A stretch of 27,877 bases of DNA, from NCBI GenBank assembly GCA_002438405.1, contig DJOE01000018.1:1-27877 (forward strand), written 5' to 3'. The DNA comes from Cyanobacteria bacterium UBA6446. Its GTDB lineage: Bacteria > Cyanobacteriota > Vampirovibrionia > Gastranaerophilales > Gastranaerophilaceae. Below the pieces are notes generated by a model, which was not told where the DNA came from, did not search any database, and worked only from the letters and a program-made list of their open reading frames with translations. Position 1 is the stretch's first letter. Each line of letters starts with the position of its first letter. Shown piece by piece: positions 21,386-27,877 of this stretch. The position numbers and the translations under genes were made by a program.

Positions 21386-21745
21386 ATGAAAGATTTAGGC
21401 AATTATTCTCAAAATGCTGTAACCGTAACTCGTTCTGTTGCTCAACCAAATAATGATACCTCAACTACAGTCCTTTATGACTATTCAGATTATGGAGTTC
21501 CAGCATATTCACTTGTGTGGGATTTTTCAGGCTTATTATTTTTTCTACAATTAATTATCATTGGAACTGTAATTGGACTTGCTCTACTTGCATTTACTGG
21601 ATTTCTGATATTTTTTATCACAAAAAAATCTAAGCAAGAATACAAATGTCCAAACTGTGGCGAAACATACAAAATTACACCATGGGGGAAAATTCGCAAG
21701 TGCAAAAAATGCGGAACAAGTCTTGTTACAAAGCGTTGTGGTTAA
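21386..21745 (+). CDS. Small membrane protein with C-terminal zinc ribbon
   Basis: A 119-residue protein. A polar N-terminal ~45 residues (Ser/Thr/Asn/Tyr-rich) precede a membrane region at about 48-78 (LLFFLQLIIIGTVIGLALLA, then GFLIFFI). A cytoplasmic zinc ribbon follows, with the four Cys in CPNCG (near 90) and CKKCG (near 109), ending KRCG. Zinc ribbons of this kind often mediate protein or nucleic acid contacts; the function is unknown. Its 3' end overlaps the convergent ispD by 4 bp. Expression is probably from a leaderless message. Confidence 0.7.
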   Translation: MKDLGNYSQNAVTVTRSVAQPNNDTSTTVLYDYSDYGVPAYSLVWDFSGLLFFLQLIIIGTVIGLALLAFTGFLIFFITKKSKQEYKCPNCGETYKITPWGKIRKCKKCGTSLVTKRCG

Positions 21746-22398
21746 TTTTGTGTCAAATAAATTTCTGCTAGTGCTAAATCCGATTTTGTAGTAACTTTTA
21801 TATTTTTATAATCCCCATCAACTATATAAACATCTTTGCCTAAAAACTCAACCATGCCGGCATCATCAGTAAAATTTTGGTTTTGTAATTTGTCATGAGC
21901 CATTTTAATCAGATTGTATTCAAAAGCTTGCGGAGTTTGAGTGTTATATAGTTTTGAACGATCAATTGTTCTGATTATTTTACCATTTTCATCTACTTCT
22001 TTAATCGTATCGACCGTTTTAGTCATTACACTAACAGCTTTTTTCTCAATAACAGTCGCAATTGTTTCATTGATAATTTCAGGAGTAATCATTGGTCTTG
22101 CGCCATCATGAATCAAAACATAATCACAATTAGTAGCCTTTAAACCATTATAAACAGAGTCTTGACGAGAATTTCCACCGTGTACAATTTTGACATTTTC
22201 ATAACTTTTAAAAAAATCCGTCAAAATATTTATAATTGAAGAATTTGCGCTAATTATAATCTCATCTACATTAGAATTTTTAAAAGCATCAACCGTATAT
22301 TTAATTATTTCTTTACCATTAATTTTTTCAAGTAATTTATTTGTTTTGCCAAATCTTGAAGATGTTCCGCCCGCAGTGATTACCGCTGAAATTTTCAT
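21742..22398 (-). CDS. ispD: 2-C-methyl-D-erythritol 4-phosphate cytidylyltransferase
   Basis: MEP-pathway enzyme coupling MEP with CTP to give CDP-ME. 218 residues. The nucleotide-binding start ITAGGTSSRFGKTNKLLEKI carries the glycine-rich loop and Lys; HGGNSRQDSVYNGL and LIHDGARPMI (near residue 97) are diagnostic. KTVDTIKEVDENG and TQTPQAF complete the set. It overlaps the thiL stop codon by 4 bp (ATGA), so it is translationally coupled in a thiL-ispD pair. Confidence 0.95.
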   Translation of the reverse strand: MKISAVITAGGTSSRFGKTNKLLEKINGKEIIKYTVDAFKNSNVDEIIISANSSIINILTDFFKSYENVKIVHGGNSRQDSVYNGLKATNCDYVLIHDGARPMITPEIINETIATVIEKKAVSVMTKTVDTIKEVDENGKIIRTIDRSKLYNTQTPQAFEYNLIKMAHDKLQNQNFTDDAGMVEFLGKDVYIVDGDYKNIKVTTKSDLALAEIYLTQN

Positions 22399-23318
22399 TT
22401 CTTTTCTCCCTGAGTTTTAAAATGATTAAAAACTTTTTCTTCTACATCTTTTTGTGAAAAATGAACAGTAGAACTATTGATTTTCAAATCAACACCTAAT
22501 CCTGCTTTCACTTGTCCTATATCAACTCCATAAGGATAATCTTGTGGAACGGTCGCAATAATTTGATAATCTTCGCCGCCAAATAAAACCAAATTTTGCC
22601 AATCCGAAATCTGAACTATATCTTTATCATAAGGAATTTTATTAAAGTCAATATCAAGTAAAACACCACTCTCATTTGCGATTGCAGACAGTGAATCCAT
22701 TAAACCATCAGAAGTATCCATCATTGCGTATGGTTCTTTGACATTCAATGCAATTTGTTTAGCAAAATCGACTTGGGCAACAGGTGTCAAATGAACTTTT
22801 ATAAACTTTTCCGGAGTTTTTTTATTTTCAAAAAGGAGCTTCAATCCTGCAGCACTTGAGCCGTGAATTCCTGAAACAATAACTTTTTGTCCAATTTGAG
22901 CATTTTTTCTTGATGAAATATTTCTACCTAAAGTCTTTCCAATTGCACAAACTGAAATACAAATTTTGTCAGCTCCAGTAATATCGCCACCAACAATTTC
23001 AATATTATTTCCGCAAGCTTTCTTGCAACCTTTATAGAATTCTTCAATAAATTTATTATCAATATTTGCAGGTACAGAAAGAGCAATTGTAAGATATTTT
23101 GGTTCTCCTCCACTTGCTGCAACATCTGAAATATTTACCATTACAGACTTAAAACCTAAATCAAAAGCTGATGTATATTTCAAAGAAAAATGCACATCTT
23201 CAACAAGGCTGTCTTGAGTAACAACAATCCCTAAATCTTGCAAATAAGCACAATCATCACCGATAAACTTTGAACCGATGATATTTTTTATTATTGAAAT
23301 AAACTCTTTTTCTTTCAT
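22395..23318 (-). CDS. thiL: Thiamine-monophosphate kinase
   Basis: Phosphorylates thiamine monophosphate to the active cofactor thiamine pyrophosphate. 307 residues. Motifs: FIGDDCAYL near residue 18, VTQDSLVEDVHF near 33 (Mg/ATP-binding acidic residues), NISDVAASGGEPKYL near 82, GGDITGADKICI near 120, MMDTSDGLMDSL near 200 and LFGGEDYQI near 248. It belongs to the PurM/ThiL fold. It starts 5 nt after the stop codon of the GGDEF protein gene, with no clear SD, so it is probably coupled. No other thiamine gene is present. Confidence 0.94.
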   Translation of the reverse strand: MKEKEFISIIKNIIGSKFIGDDCAYLQDLGIVVTQDSLVEDVHFSLKYTSAFDLGFKSVMVNISDVAASGGEPKYLTIALSVPANIDNKFIEEFYKGCKKACGNNIEIVGGDITGADKICISVCAIGKTLGRNISSRKNAQIGQKVIVSGIHGSSAAGLKLLFENKKTPEKFIKVHLTPVAQVDFAKQIALNVKEPYAMMDTSDGLMDSLSAIANESGVLLDIDFNKIPYDKDIVQISDWQNLVLFGGEDYQIIATVPQDYPYGVDIGQVKAGLGVDLKINSSTVHFSQKDVEEKVFNHFKTQGEKK

Positions 23319-23323
23319 GATAA

Positions 23324-25231
23324 TTAAACTATATCATGCTCAATCAATGAAATAAATTCTTGAACAAGAGTTTTGTTCCACTTTTTGCCACTATCAGCTT
23401 TGATAATTTCTAAAGCATCACGAGAAGACAATTTTGCTCTATATGGACGAGGTTCAATCAATGCAAAATATTCATCAATAATTAAAATAATTTGTGAAGT
23501 CAATGGAATTTCATCTTTTGAAATTTTATTAGGATAACCGGAACCGTCCCAATTTTCGTGGTGATGTTCAATTATCGGTAATATATCTTGAACATAAGAA
23601 ATAGGTTTTAAAATTTCTCGAGCTGCAATCACTGGGTGATTTTTAATTTTTGCTTTTTCTTCATCTGTTAAAGGAGTAGCCTTTTGTAACAAATCTTGCG
23701 GTAACATCAAATTACCAATATCATAAAGTAACACTGCAACCCTTAAATTATCAATATCTTCTTTAGGTAAATCAAATCTCTTTGCCAAACTTGTTGCCAT
23801 AAGAACCTTGCTCTTGATTACACCAGATGAATGCATCGGATTGTACAATTTCGTAAGCATATCAGCAACAGTGTACAAAGATTCGTTTGAAATTTCATCT
23901 TTATTTATAGGAGCTTGAAGTTTTAAACAAAGTTCTTTAGACAAATGTTTTGCCATAGGAATTCTATTTTTAGACAAGATATCAAGGAATGTATTAACTG
24001 CGATTTCTTGCCATGAAGTTTCAGAAACCGGTTTTGCAAGTGTAACTCTGTTTCTTCCGTTTCGTTTAGAAGTGTACATTGCTTGGTCTGTAAGCTCTAA
24101 CAATTCATCAACATTTTCCGTATGTTCAAAATATGTTGCAACCCCTAAACTACCTGTAATATGACCGATAGTTTCGATTTCAGTTTTCTCAATTGCACTT
24201 CTAATTCTTTCTGCAGCTATCATAGCGCCGTCAGAGGCAATCCCTGGGAGCAAAACATCAAACTCTTCCCCGCCAATTCTTGCCGGAACATCGACAGAAC
24301 GAGCATTCGCTTTCAATACATCAGCAATTGTTTTAATTGCTAAATCACCATAAAAATGTCCATAAGTATCATTAATCTTTTTCAAAAAGTCAAGGTCAAT
24401 ACCAATGATAGAAAATGGTTGTTGTTGACGTTTTGCACGTTGAACTTCTTTTTCCAAAGATTCTTCAAAATATCTTCTATTATACAAACCGGTCAAAGCA
24501 TCTGTTACAGCCTGATCTCTAACAGCTTGAAACAAATCCGCAATTGTAATTGCCATTTCAATTTGTTTTGCAAAAAGTCCTAAAAAGTCCATTTCAGTTC
24601 CTGCAAGTTCTTCTCTTGCAGAAAATACGCAAAACCAACCAAACTCCTTAGTTTGAGTAATCAATGGAACAACGATAACTGATTTTATCGGTTGATTAGA
24701 TATAATTTTTGTCACAGTTTCCGGTGAAAGTTCAGGTAAAACAGACTTCAATGATTGGTCAATTGACTTAGTTTGAATAATTGTCCTTTGACGCATTGTA
24801 TCGGCAAAAACACTTTCATTATCATAAGCCAAACGTCTTGTTTGAATCCCAGGAGAACCAATAATATTATTTAATCGCTCAATCAAACCATCATTAGATT
24901 GAGCAAGAATTTGCAAATATTCACCATTTTCATCTTCGCATTTGCTAATAATTGCACAATGCATATACCCAAGTTCACCTTGAGTACTATTTACAATCGC
25001 TTCTAAGACATTTTCTAATGGTGTCGAAGAATTCATCATCTCCCAAATATGTTGAAGTGTAAACATACGTTTGTTTGCATCATTCAACTCTTCTGTTCTT
25101 TCGGCGATTTCTTTTTCTAATTCAATATTTCGCTCATAAATTTCAAGATAATCACGTTTCTCATTGTAGATATTATTTTCTACTTCTGAAACTTTTTTAG
25201 TTACTTCTTTAAATTTATCAAATAAACCCAT
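23324..25231 (-). CDS. GAF-GGDEF-HD-GYP-like cyclic-di-GMP signalling protein, HD-GYP degenerate
   Basis: A 635-residue cytoplasmic protein. An N-terminal coiled coil (about 1-60) precedes a GAF domain (about 65-235) and a GGDEF domain (about 240-400) starting DALTGLYNRRYFEES. The active site ARIGGEEF is intact and an RxxD inhibitory site (RSVD) lies five residues upstream, so it should be an active, product-inhibited diguanylate cyclase. The C-terminal part is HD-GYP-like, with HHHENWDGSGYP intact, but the HD pair reads LLYDIGNL where active enzymes have LLHDIGK. The phosphodiesterase half is probably inactive or a c-di-GMP sensor. GGGAAGG before the ATG at 25231 sets the start. A promoter at 25268-25296 drives it, and thiL-ispD follow closely. 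Confidence 0.88.
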   Translation of the reverse strand: MGLFDKFKEVTKKVSEVENNIYNEKRDYLEIYERNIELEKEIAERTEELNDANKRMFTLQHIWEMMNSSTPLENVLEAIVNSTQGELGYMHCAIISKCEDENGEYLQILAQSNDGLIERLNNIIGSPGIQTRRLAYDNESVFADTMRQRTIIQTKSIDQSLKSVLPELSPETVTKIISNQPIKSVIVVPLITQTKEFGWFCVFSAREELAGTEMDFLGLFAKQIEMAITIADLFQAVRDQAVTDALTGLYNRRYFEESLEKEVQRAKRQQQPFSIIGIDLDFLKKINDTYGHFYGDLAIKTIADVLKANARSVDVPARIGGEEFDVLLPGIASDGAMIAAERIRSAIEKTEIETIGHITGSLGVATYFEHTENVDELLELTDQAMYTSKRNGRNRVTLAKPVSETSWQEIAVNTFLDILSKNRIPMAKHLSKELCLKLQAPINKDEISNESLYTVADMLTKLYNPMHSSGVIKSKVLMATSLAKRFDLPKEDIDNLRVAVLLYDIGNLMLPQDLLQKATPLTDEEKAKIKNHPVIAAREILKPISYVQDILPIIEHHHENWDGSGYPNKISKDEIPLTSQIILIIDEYFALIEPRPYRAKLSSRDALEIIKADSGKKWNKTLVQEFISLIEHDIV

Positions 25232-25267
25232 TTGGCCTTCCCTGACCATAGCTAAACTCTGTCTACT

Positions 25268-25296
25268 ATTATAGCACTCTTTTAGAACAATTTCAA
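25268..25296 (-). promoter_or_regulatory. Promoter of the GGDEF protein gene (and probably thiL-ispD)
   Basis: On the minus strand, TTGAAA and a perfect TATAAT are 17 bp apart. It overlaps the 3' end of the upstream glycosyltransferase gene. Confidence 0.65.
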
Positions 25297-26325
25297 GGTG
25301 TCTATTGCCGATATAACCTCTTCAACCGCTGGAGTATTTCTACAACAATCCGGATTATCTTTGTTTTTGCATTTTCTCTTGAAACAAGGTTGACAAGGAT
25401 ATTTGTATTCTCCTGGGGCGATATATTTTGATTTATCACCATAAGGAGCTAAAACTTCTTTAGGAGTACAAGTGAAAATTGTAATAACAGCAGGATTTCT
25501 AGTTGCCCAAGCCAAATGTGCGCTTCCACTATCAGGAGCCATAACAAGTTTTGCTCTTGAAAATACTTCCATTAATTCCATAATATCTGTTTTACCGGCT
25601 AAATTTAAGAATTTTCCGCCACCAATGTATTCAATTAATTCATTATCATTCGGCCCGCCGGTGAATACTAAGTTGCATTTATCTTTTAAATATTCAACAA
25701 CCTTTTTCCAATTATCCTGATTCCAGTGTTTATCTTTCCAAGTTGTTGCAGGAGCAATTACAACAAGTGGTTTTTCCGAATCTAAACCTGATAACAATTC
25801 ATCAACATGTGCAATTTGTTCTTGAGTTCTTGGTGGAAGTGTCACCTTGATTTCATCTGGGTTTATTCCAAGATAATTTGCATATCTCAAATAATTCAAA
25901 ACGATAGGAGAATTCGGAGAATATGAAATATCATCAATCCATTCATTTCCGCCTAATACAGAAAGTTCTCTGCCTTCTTTTGAAATAATTCTTCTTTTCG
26001 CACCACAAAATAATAGCCAATATAAACTCTTCAACATCATTTGAGAATCAATTGCAACATCAAATTTTTCAGCTCTTAGTTGTTTTAAAATTGCTAGATA
26101 TTCTTTAAAACTTGTTAATGAAAAACCACGTTTTTTCCATTGTTTCATAGGAACTAAAATTGCCTTATCAACACATGGATTATTTTCAACAATTTGAATT
26201 CCTTTTTCTGAAACAAGCCAAGTAATCTCATAACCTGCATCTTTCAAAGCATTTGCTAAAGGAACATTAAATATTACATCGCCCAAAGATGATAATTTTA
26301 TAAGTAAAAGTTTTTTCTTTGCCAT
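25282..26325 (-). CDS. Glycosyltransferase family 9 (heptosyltransferase-like)
   Basis: A 347-residue GT9-family enzyme, related to WaaC/WaaF, which add heptose to lipopolysaccharide core on the cytoplasmic face of the inner membrane. N-terminal LLLIKLSSLGDVIFNVPLAN is the family start. The C-terminal half has VIAPATTWKDKHWN, LVFTGGPND, LAGKTDIMELM and APDSGSAHLAWATRNP, typical of the nucleotide-sugar domain. The C-terminal CQPCFKRKCKNKDNPDCC gives a Cys cluster found in many GT9 proteins. It implies a Gram-negative outer envelope with LPS-like glycans; the exact sugar is unknown, since heptose genes are not in the window. TATAAT lies about 30 nt upstream of ATG. Confidence 0.9.
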   Translation of the reverse strand: MAKKKLLLIKLSSLGDVIFNVPLANALKDAGYEITWLVSEKGIQIVENNPCVDKAILVPMKQWKKRGFSLTSFKEYLAILKQLRAEKFDVAIDSQMMLKSLYWLLFCGAKRRIISKEGRELSVLGGNEWIDDISYSPNSPIVLNYLRYANYLGINPDEIKVTLPPRTQEQIAHVDELLSGLDSEKPLVVIAPATTWKDKHWNQDNWKKVVEYLKDKCNLVFTGGPNDNELIEYIGGGKFLNLAGKTDIMELMEVFSRAKLVMAPDSGSAHLAWATRNPAVITIFTCTPKEVLAPYGDKSKYIAPGEYKYPCQPCFKRKCKNKDNPDCCRNTPAVEEVISAIDTLKLF

Positions 26326-26472
26326 TCTCGTATTCTCTCTATCTGTAAGTACATTTTATTATATGCGAAAATTAAATTTTATGGAATGATAAGAAGAGTT
26401 AATCTTTACAAAAATGTGTACACACTTGGTGAAAAGTGAATGGTGAGAGCTGAATAGTTCATTAGAGCTTTT

Positions 26473-26510
26473 CTCCCTCGCCCATAAATGGGAGAGGTGT
26501 GGAGTGAGGA
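26473..26510. repeat. CCCTCACC palindromic element, copy 8
   Basis: CTCCCTCGCCCATAAATGGG, then GAGAGGTGTGGAGTGAGGA. It lies at the outer edge of the second pilin island, equivalent to copy 5. Confidence 0.7.
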
Positions 26511-26760
26511 TTTATTTATCATGTCATTACGAACGGGTATAAAGTCATTTGTTGTTGAAAATTTAAAAACAGTAGTTAGTGTCGTAATCCATATCACTGG
26601 GACATTTTACTATCTCGTCATTCTGAGCGAATGCGAAGAATCTCATAATATAGAAAAAGTTATGAGATACTTCGGCTAAAGCCTCAGTATGACGTATAAT
26701 AAAATAAGAGAAGCGGGGTATAATCCCCGCTTCCTGTTTATCACTTATAGACCTATAGAC
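26511..26760. repeat. Pilin 3'-flanking repeat block, copy B
   Basis: Shorter version of 18430-18822, lacking both insertions. It carries GTCATTACGAACGGGTATAAA, the TAGTGTCGTAATCC piece, the GTCATTCTGAGC..GAAGAATCTCAT repeat facing ATGAGAT..CTCAGTATGAC as an inverted pair, then the terminator hairpin. No gene is seen from 26326 to 26766. Confidence 0.8.
26710..26733 (-). terminator. Hairpin terminator of the large pilin, copy B
   Basis: GAAGCGGGG / CCCCGCTTC, a perfect 9-bp stem with a 6-nt loop about 35 nt after the pilin stop codon; a T-rich tract follows on the minus strand. Confidence 0.7.
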
Positions 26761-26766
26761 GCAAAA

Positions 26767-27877
26767 CTAATCACTTACACACCAGACCTTAGCATCGCTG
26801 TGATACTTTTCGTATGTACCCATACTACCATCATAGCTAAAGTGCACATAAAACACGGTGTGAGCTTCGTACTCTGAAGACGAAAAGAAGATACCGGAAG
26901 CTGTTAAGCCTAAACTGGAATCTTTCTTACCTGCTTGATATATTTTTTTCAGTTTTGATAGTTCTGGTAGGCTCATTCCTATATCATCACATGCTTTCTT
27001 GGCCCCTGCCCAATAGTTATCGGTATTTTTATATGATGAATTATTCCAATTTGGATCCCATTTGTCCATCTCTTCACTACCTGCCTTTATTGGACTATAT
27101 GATGGCAGTTGGTAAACACAACCTATTCCATTAATATTATTTCCGGCACAACCTTTGCTAAATCTTGCTACTTTGAAACTTCTAATGTCATATTGTTTGC
27201 CATTTCGTGCTTCACTGTTTGGTCCTTTAAAACCGTTTACGTCCATTACAAAATCTATTGAATCCGTTACACTCGTTGTGTATGCAAACTTTTTAGATCT
27301 TCCAAAACCGATTGGTAAATCTAAAAAGCTAGGAGTTACGGTATCTCCATCACCGATTATTGCGACATTTGGATATGGATTGTAAGTTAATATTAGTGTT
27401 GCACCATCAGCTAGAATAATACCAACGTTGTCACTCTTGTTGTCTTTTAGGTTTAGGTTTTTACCTGTTTTTGCCTTTGATACATCGTAAGTTTCACCAT
27501 CTGTTGTTGTTACTGTCTTAGTCGGCCAACAATCTGCAATATGTGCTGCATCACATCGTGTACTTATTTTTATGTATTTTGAGAATTCATCTACAAATTC
27601 ATCTGTACTTGCGTATGTTCTTTCTAGTCCTCCATCTGCACGCATTAAGTCCATAGATTTTGTAATCTTTTGTGCTAAGTTTGCTTGTGCTTCTGAATTA
27701 CTGCGCTCTGCAATATTTTTTAACAATGTTGGCATTGTCAATGCTGCTACCACTCCGATTACTCCGAGGGTGATTAATACCTCTGCGAGAGTAAAGGCGG
27801 CTTTCTTTGCAACCCTCACCCTTACCCTCTCCCTTATTCTAAGGGTGAGGGTACAATTTTTTAAGTCAATAAGTGAT
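26767..27877 (-). CDS. Large prepilin-like protein with lectin-like C-terminus (copy B), 5' end off the window
   Basis: Paralogue of the pilin at 18824. The cleavage motif is KKAA|FTLAEVLITLGVIG; mature part 342 residues. DVNGFKGPN and the ordered Cys residues are conserved. From about mature residue 230 the two diverge, then meet again at WAGAKKACD, GMSLP..SKLK and the terminal SDAKV-CV-D. This copy ends in a lectin-like pattern with FFSSSEYEAHTVFYVHFSYDG, close to the YWSSSEY form of DUF1566/Lcl domains. A GTG at 27819, 9 nt after GGAG, would give leader MRVAKKAA. The frame also stays open upstream through the palindromic element (TLTLRIRERVRVRV) to the window edge, so a longer leader starting outside the window, as in copy A, is equally possible. 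The window-edge ORF is therefore treated as partial. Confidence 0.75.
   Translation of the reverse strand, partial: SLIDLKNCTLTLRIRERVRVRVAKKAAFTLAEVLITLGVIGVVAALTMPTLLKNIAERSNSEAQANLAQKITKSMDLMRADGGLERTYASTDEFVDEFSKYIKISTRCDAAHIADCWPTKTVTTTDGETYDVSKAKTGKNLNLKDNKSDNVGIILADGATLILTYNPYPNVAIIGDGDTVTPSFLDLPIGFGRSKKFAYTTSVTDSIDFVMDVNGFKGPNSEARNGKQYDIRSFKVARFSKGCAGNNINGIGCVYQLPSYSPIKAGSEEMDKWDPNWNNSSYKNTDNYWAGAKKACDDIGMSLPELSKLKKIYQAGKKDSSLGLTASGIFFSSSEYEAHTVFYVHFSYDGSMGTYEKYHSDAKVWCVSD
27811..27852. repeat. CCCTCACC palindromic element, copy 9 (at the pilin start)
   Basis: Full-length copy ending 2 codons before the Lys-Lys of the leader. On the minus strand it contributes GGGAG, a 9-nt spacer and a GTG in frame with the pilin. 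Confidence 0.8.

Noticed and set aside
26488..26679. 63-codon ORF containing VILSECEESHN
   Set aside because: This is the well-known translated form of a dispersed intergenic repeat, not a gene; it has no SD and no conserved product.
18824..27877. A diversity-generating retroelement acting on the pilin tips
   Set aside because: The lectin-like divergent tips are suggestive, but there is no reverse transcriptase, no accessory gene and no template repeat in the window, and differences include indels and are not limited to adenine sites. Kept only as a test to run on the full genome.

Overview
The window looks like a stretch of chromosome from an AT-rich, Gram-negative, anaerobic bacterium. My best guess is a non-photosynthetic relative of cyanobacteria (Melainabacteria/Vampirovibrionia, probably the gut order Gastranaerophilales). 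This is an inference from low GC, an outer-membrane-type glycosyltransferase (GT9), the [FeFe]-hydrogenase maturase HydG, the MEP isoprenoid genes ispD and ispF, PBS-lyase-type HEAT repeats, and several prepilin-like genes with the core FTLAEVLITLG(I/V)IG. No ribosomal RNA gene is present to settle it.

Layout: 1-330 is the upstream region and first codons of a minus-strand pilin-like gene running off the left edge. 335-1357 is a D-2-hydroxyacid dehydrogenase. 1661-2987 and 4096-5653 are two similar modules, each a pilin-like gene divergent from a small XRE regulator, with a Cys-rich small protein and the ribosome hibernation factor hpf between them. 5726-8585 holds a HEAT-repeat protein and a soluble sensor histidine kinase. 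8721-10142 is hydG. 10200-12683 is a minus-strand run: TonB-like protein, mtnA, membrane protein, ruvC. 12715-15242 holds two divergent membrane-associated proteins of unknown function. 15322-18318 is dnaG-rpoD. 18382-20500 is a repeat-rich island around a large pilin-like gene with a C-type-lectin-like end. 20700-26325 contains a possible small RNA, ispF, a zinc-ribbon membrane protein, ispD, thiL, a GGDEF/degenerate HD-GYP protein and a GT9 glycosyltransferase. 26473 to the right edge is a second copy of the large pilin with its repeats.

The part most worth a second look is the pilin family. Three complete pilin-like ORFs each begin at an ATG with a good Shine-Dalgarno sequence, then read in frame through 88-146 codons, much of it dispersed repeat sequence, before reaching the prepilin cleavage motif. 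The fourth ORF, at the right edge, is also open through a repeat. Two start regions (20233 and the left edge at 114) carry an 11-bp poly-G tract about ten codons after ATG. In one copy the frame is open; in the other it stops three codons later, but would be open with one G fewer. This is the arrangement expected of slipped-strand phase variation. The two large pilins are nearly identical over about 230 residues and unrelated-looking over the last ~110, which resemble a C-type lectin fold. Together this suggests a repeat-associated, possibly phase-variable surface pilin/adhesin family. Whether translation really begins at the distal ATG or at a proximal GTG lying inside a repeat copy is open.

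A second recurring signal is a -10-like hexamer exactly 6 nt before the start codon of five genes (XRE at 2760, histidine kinase, ruvC, dnaG, zinc-ribbon protein), which suggests leaderless mRNAs are common here.
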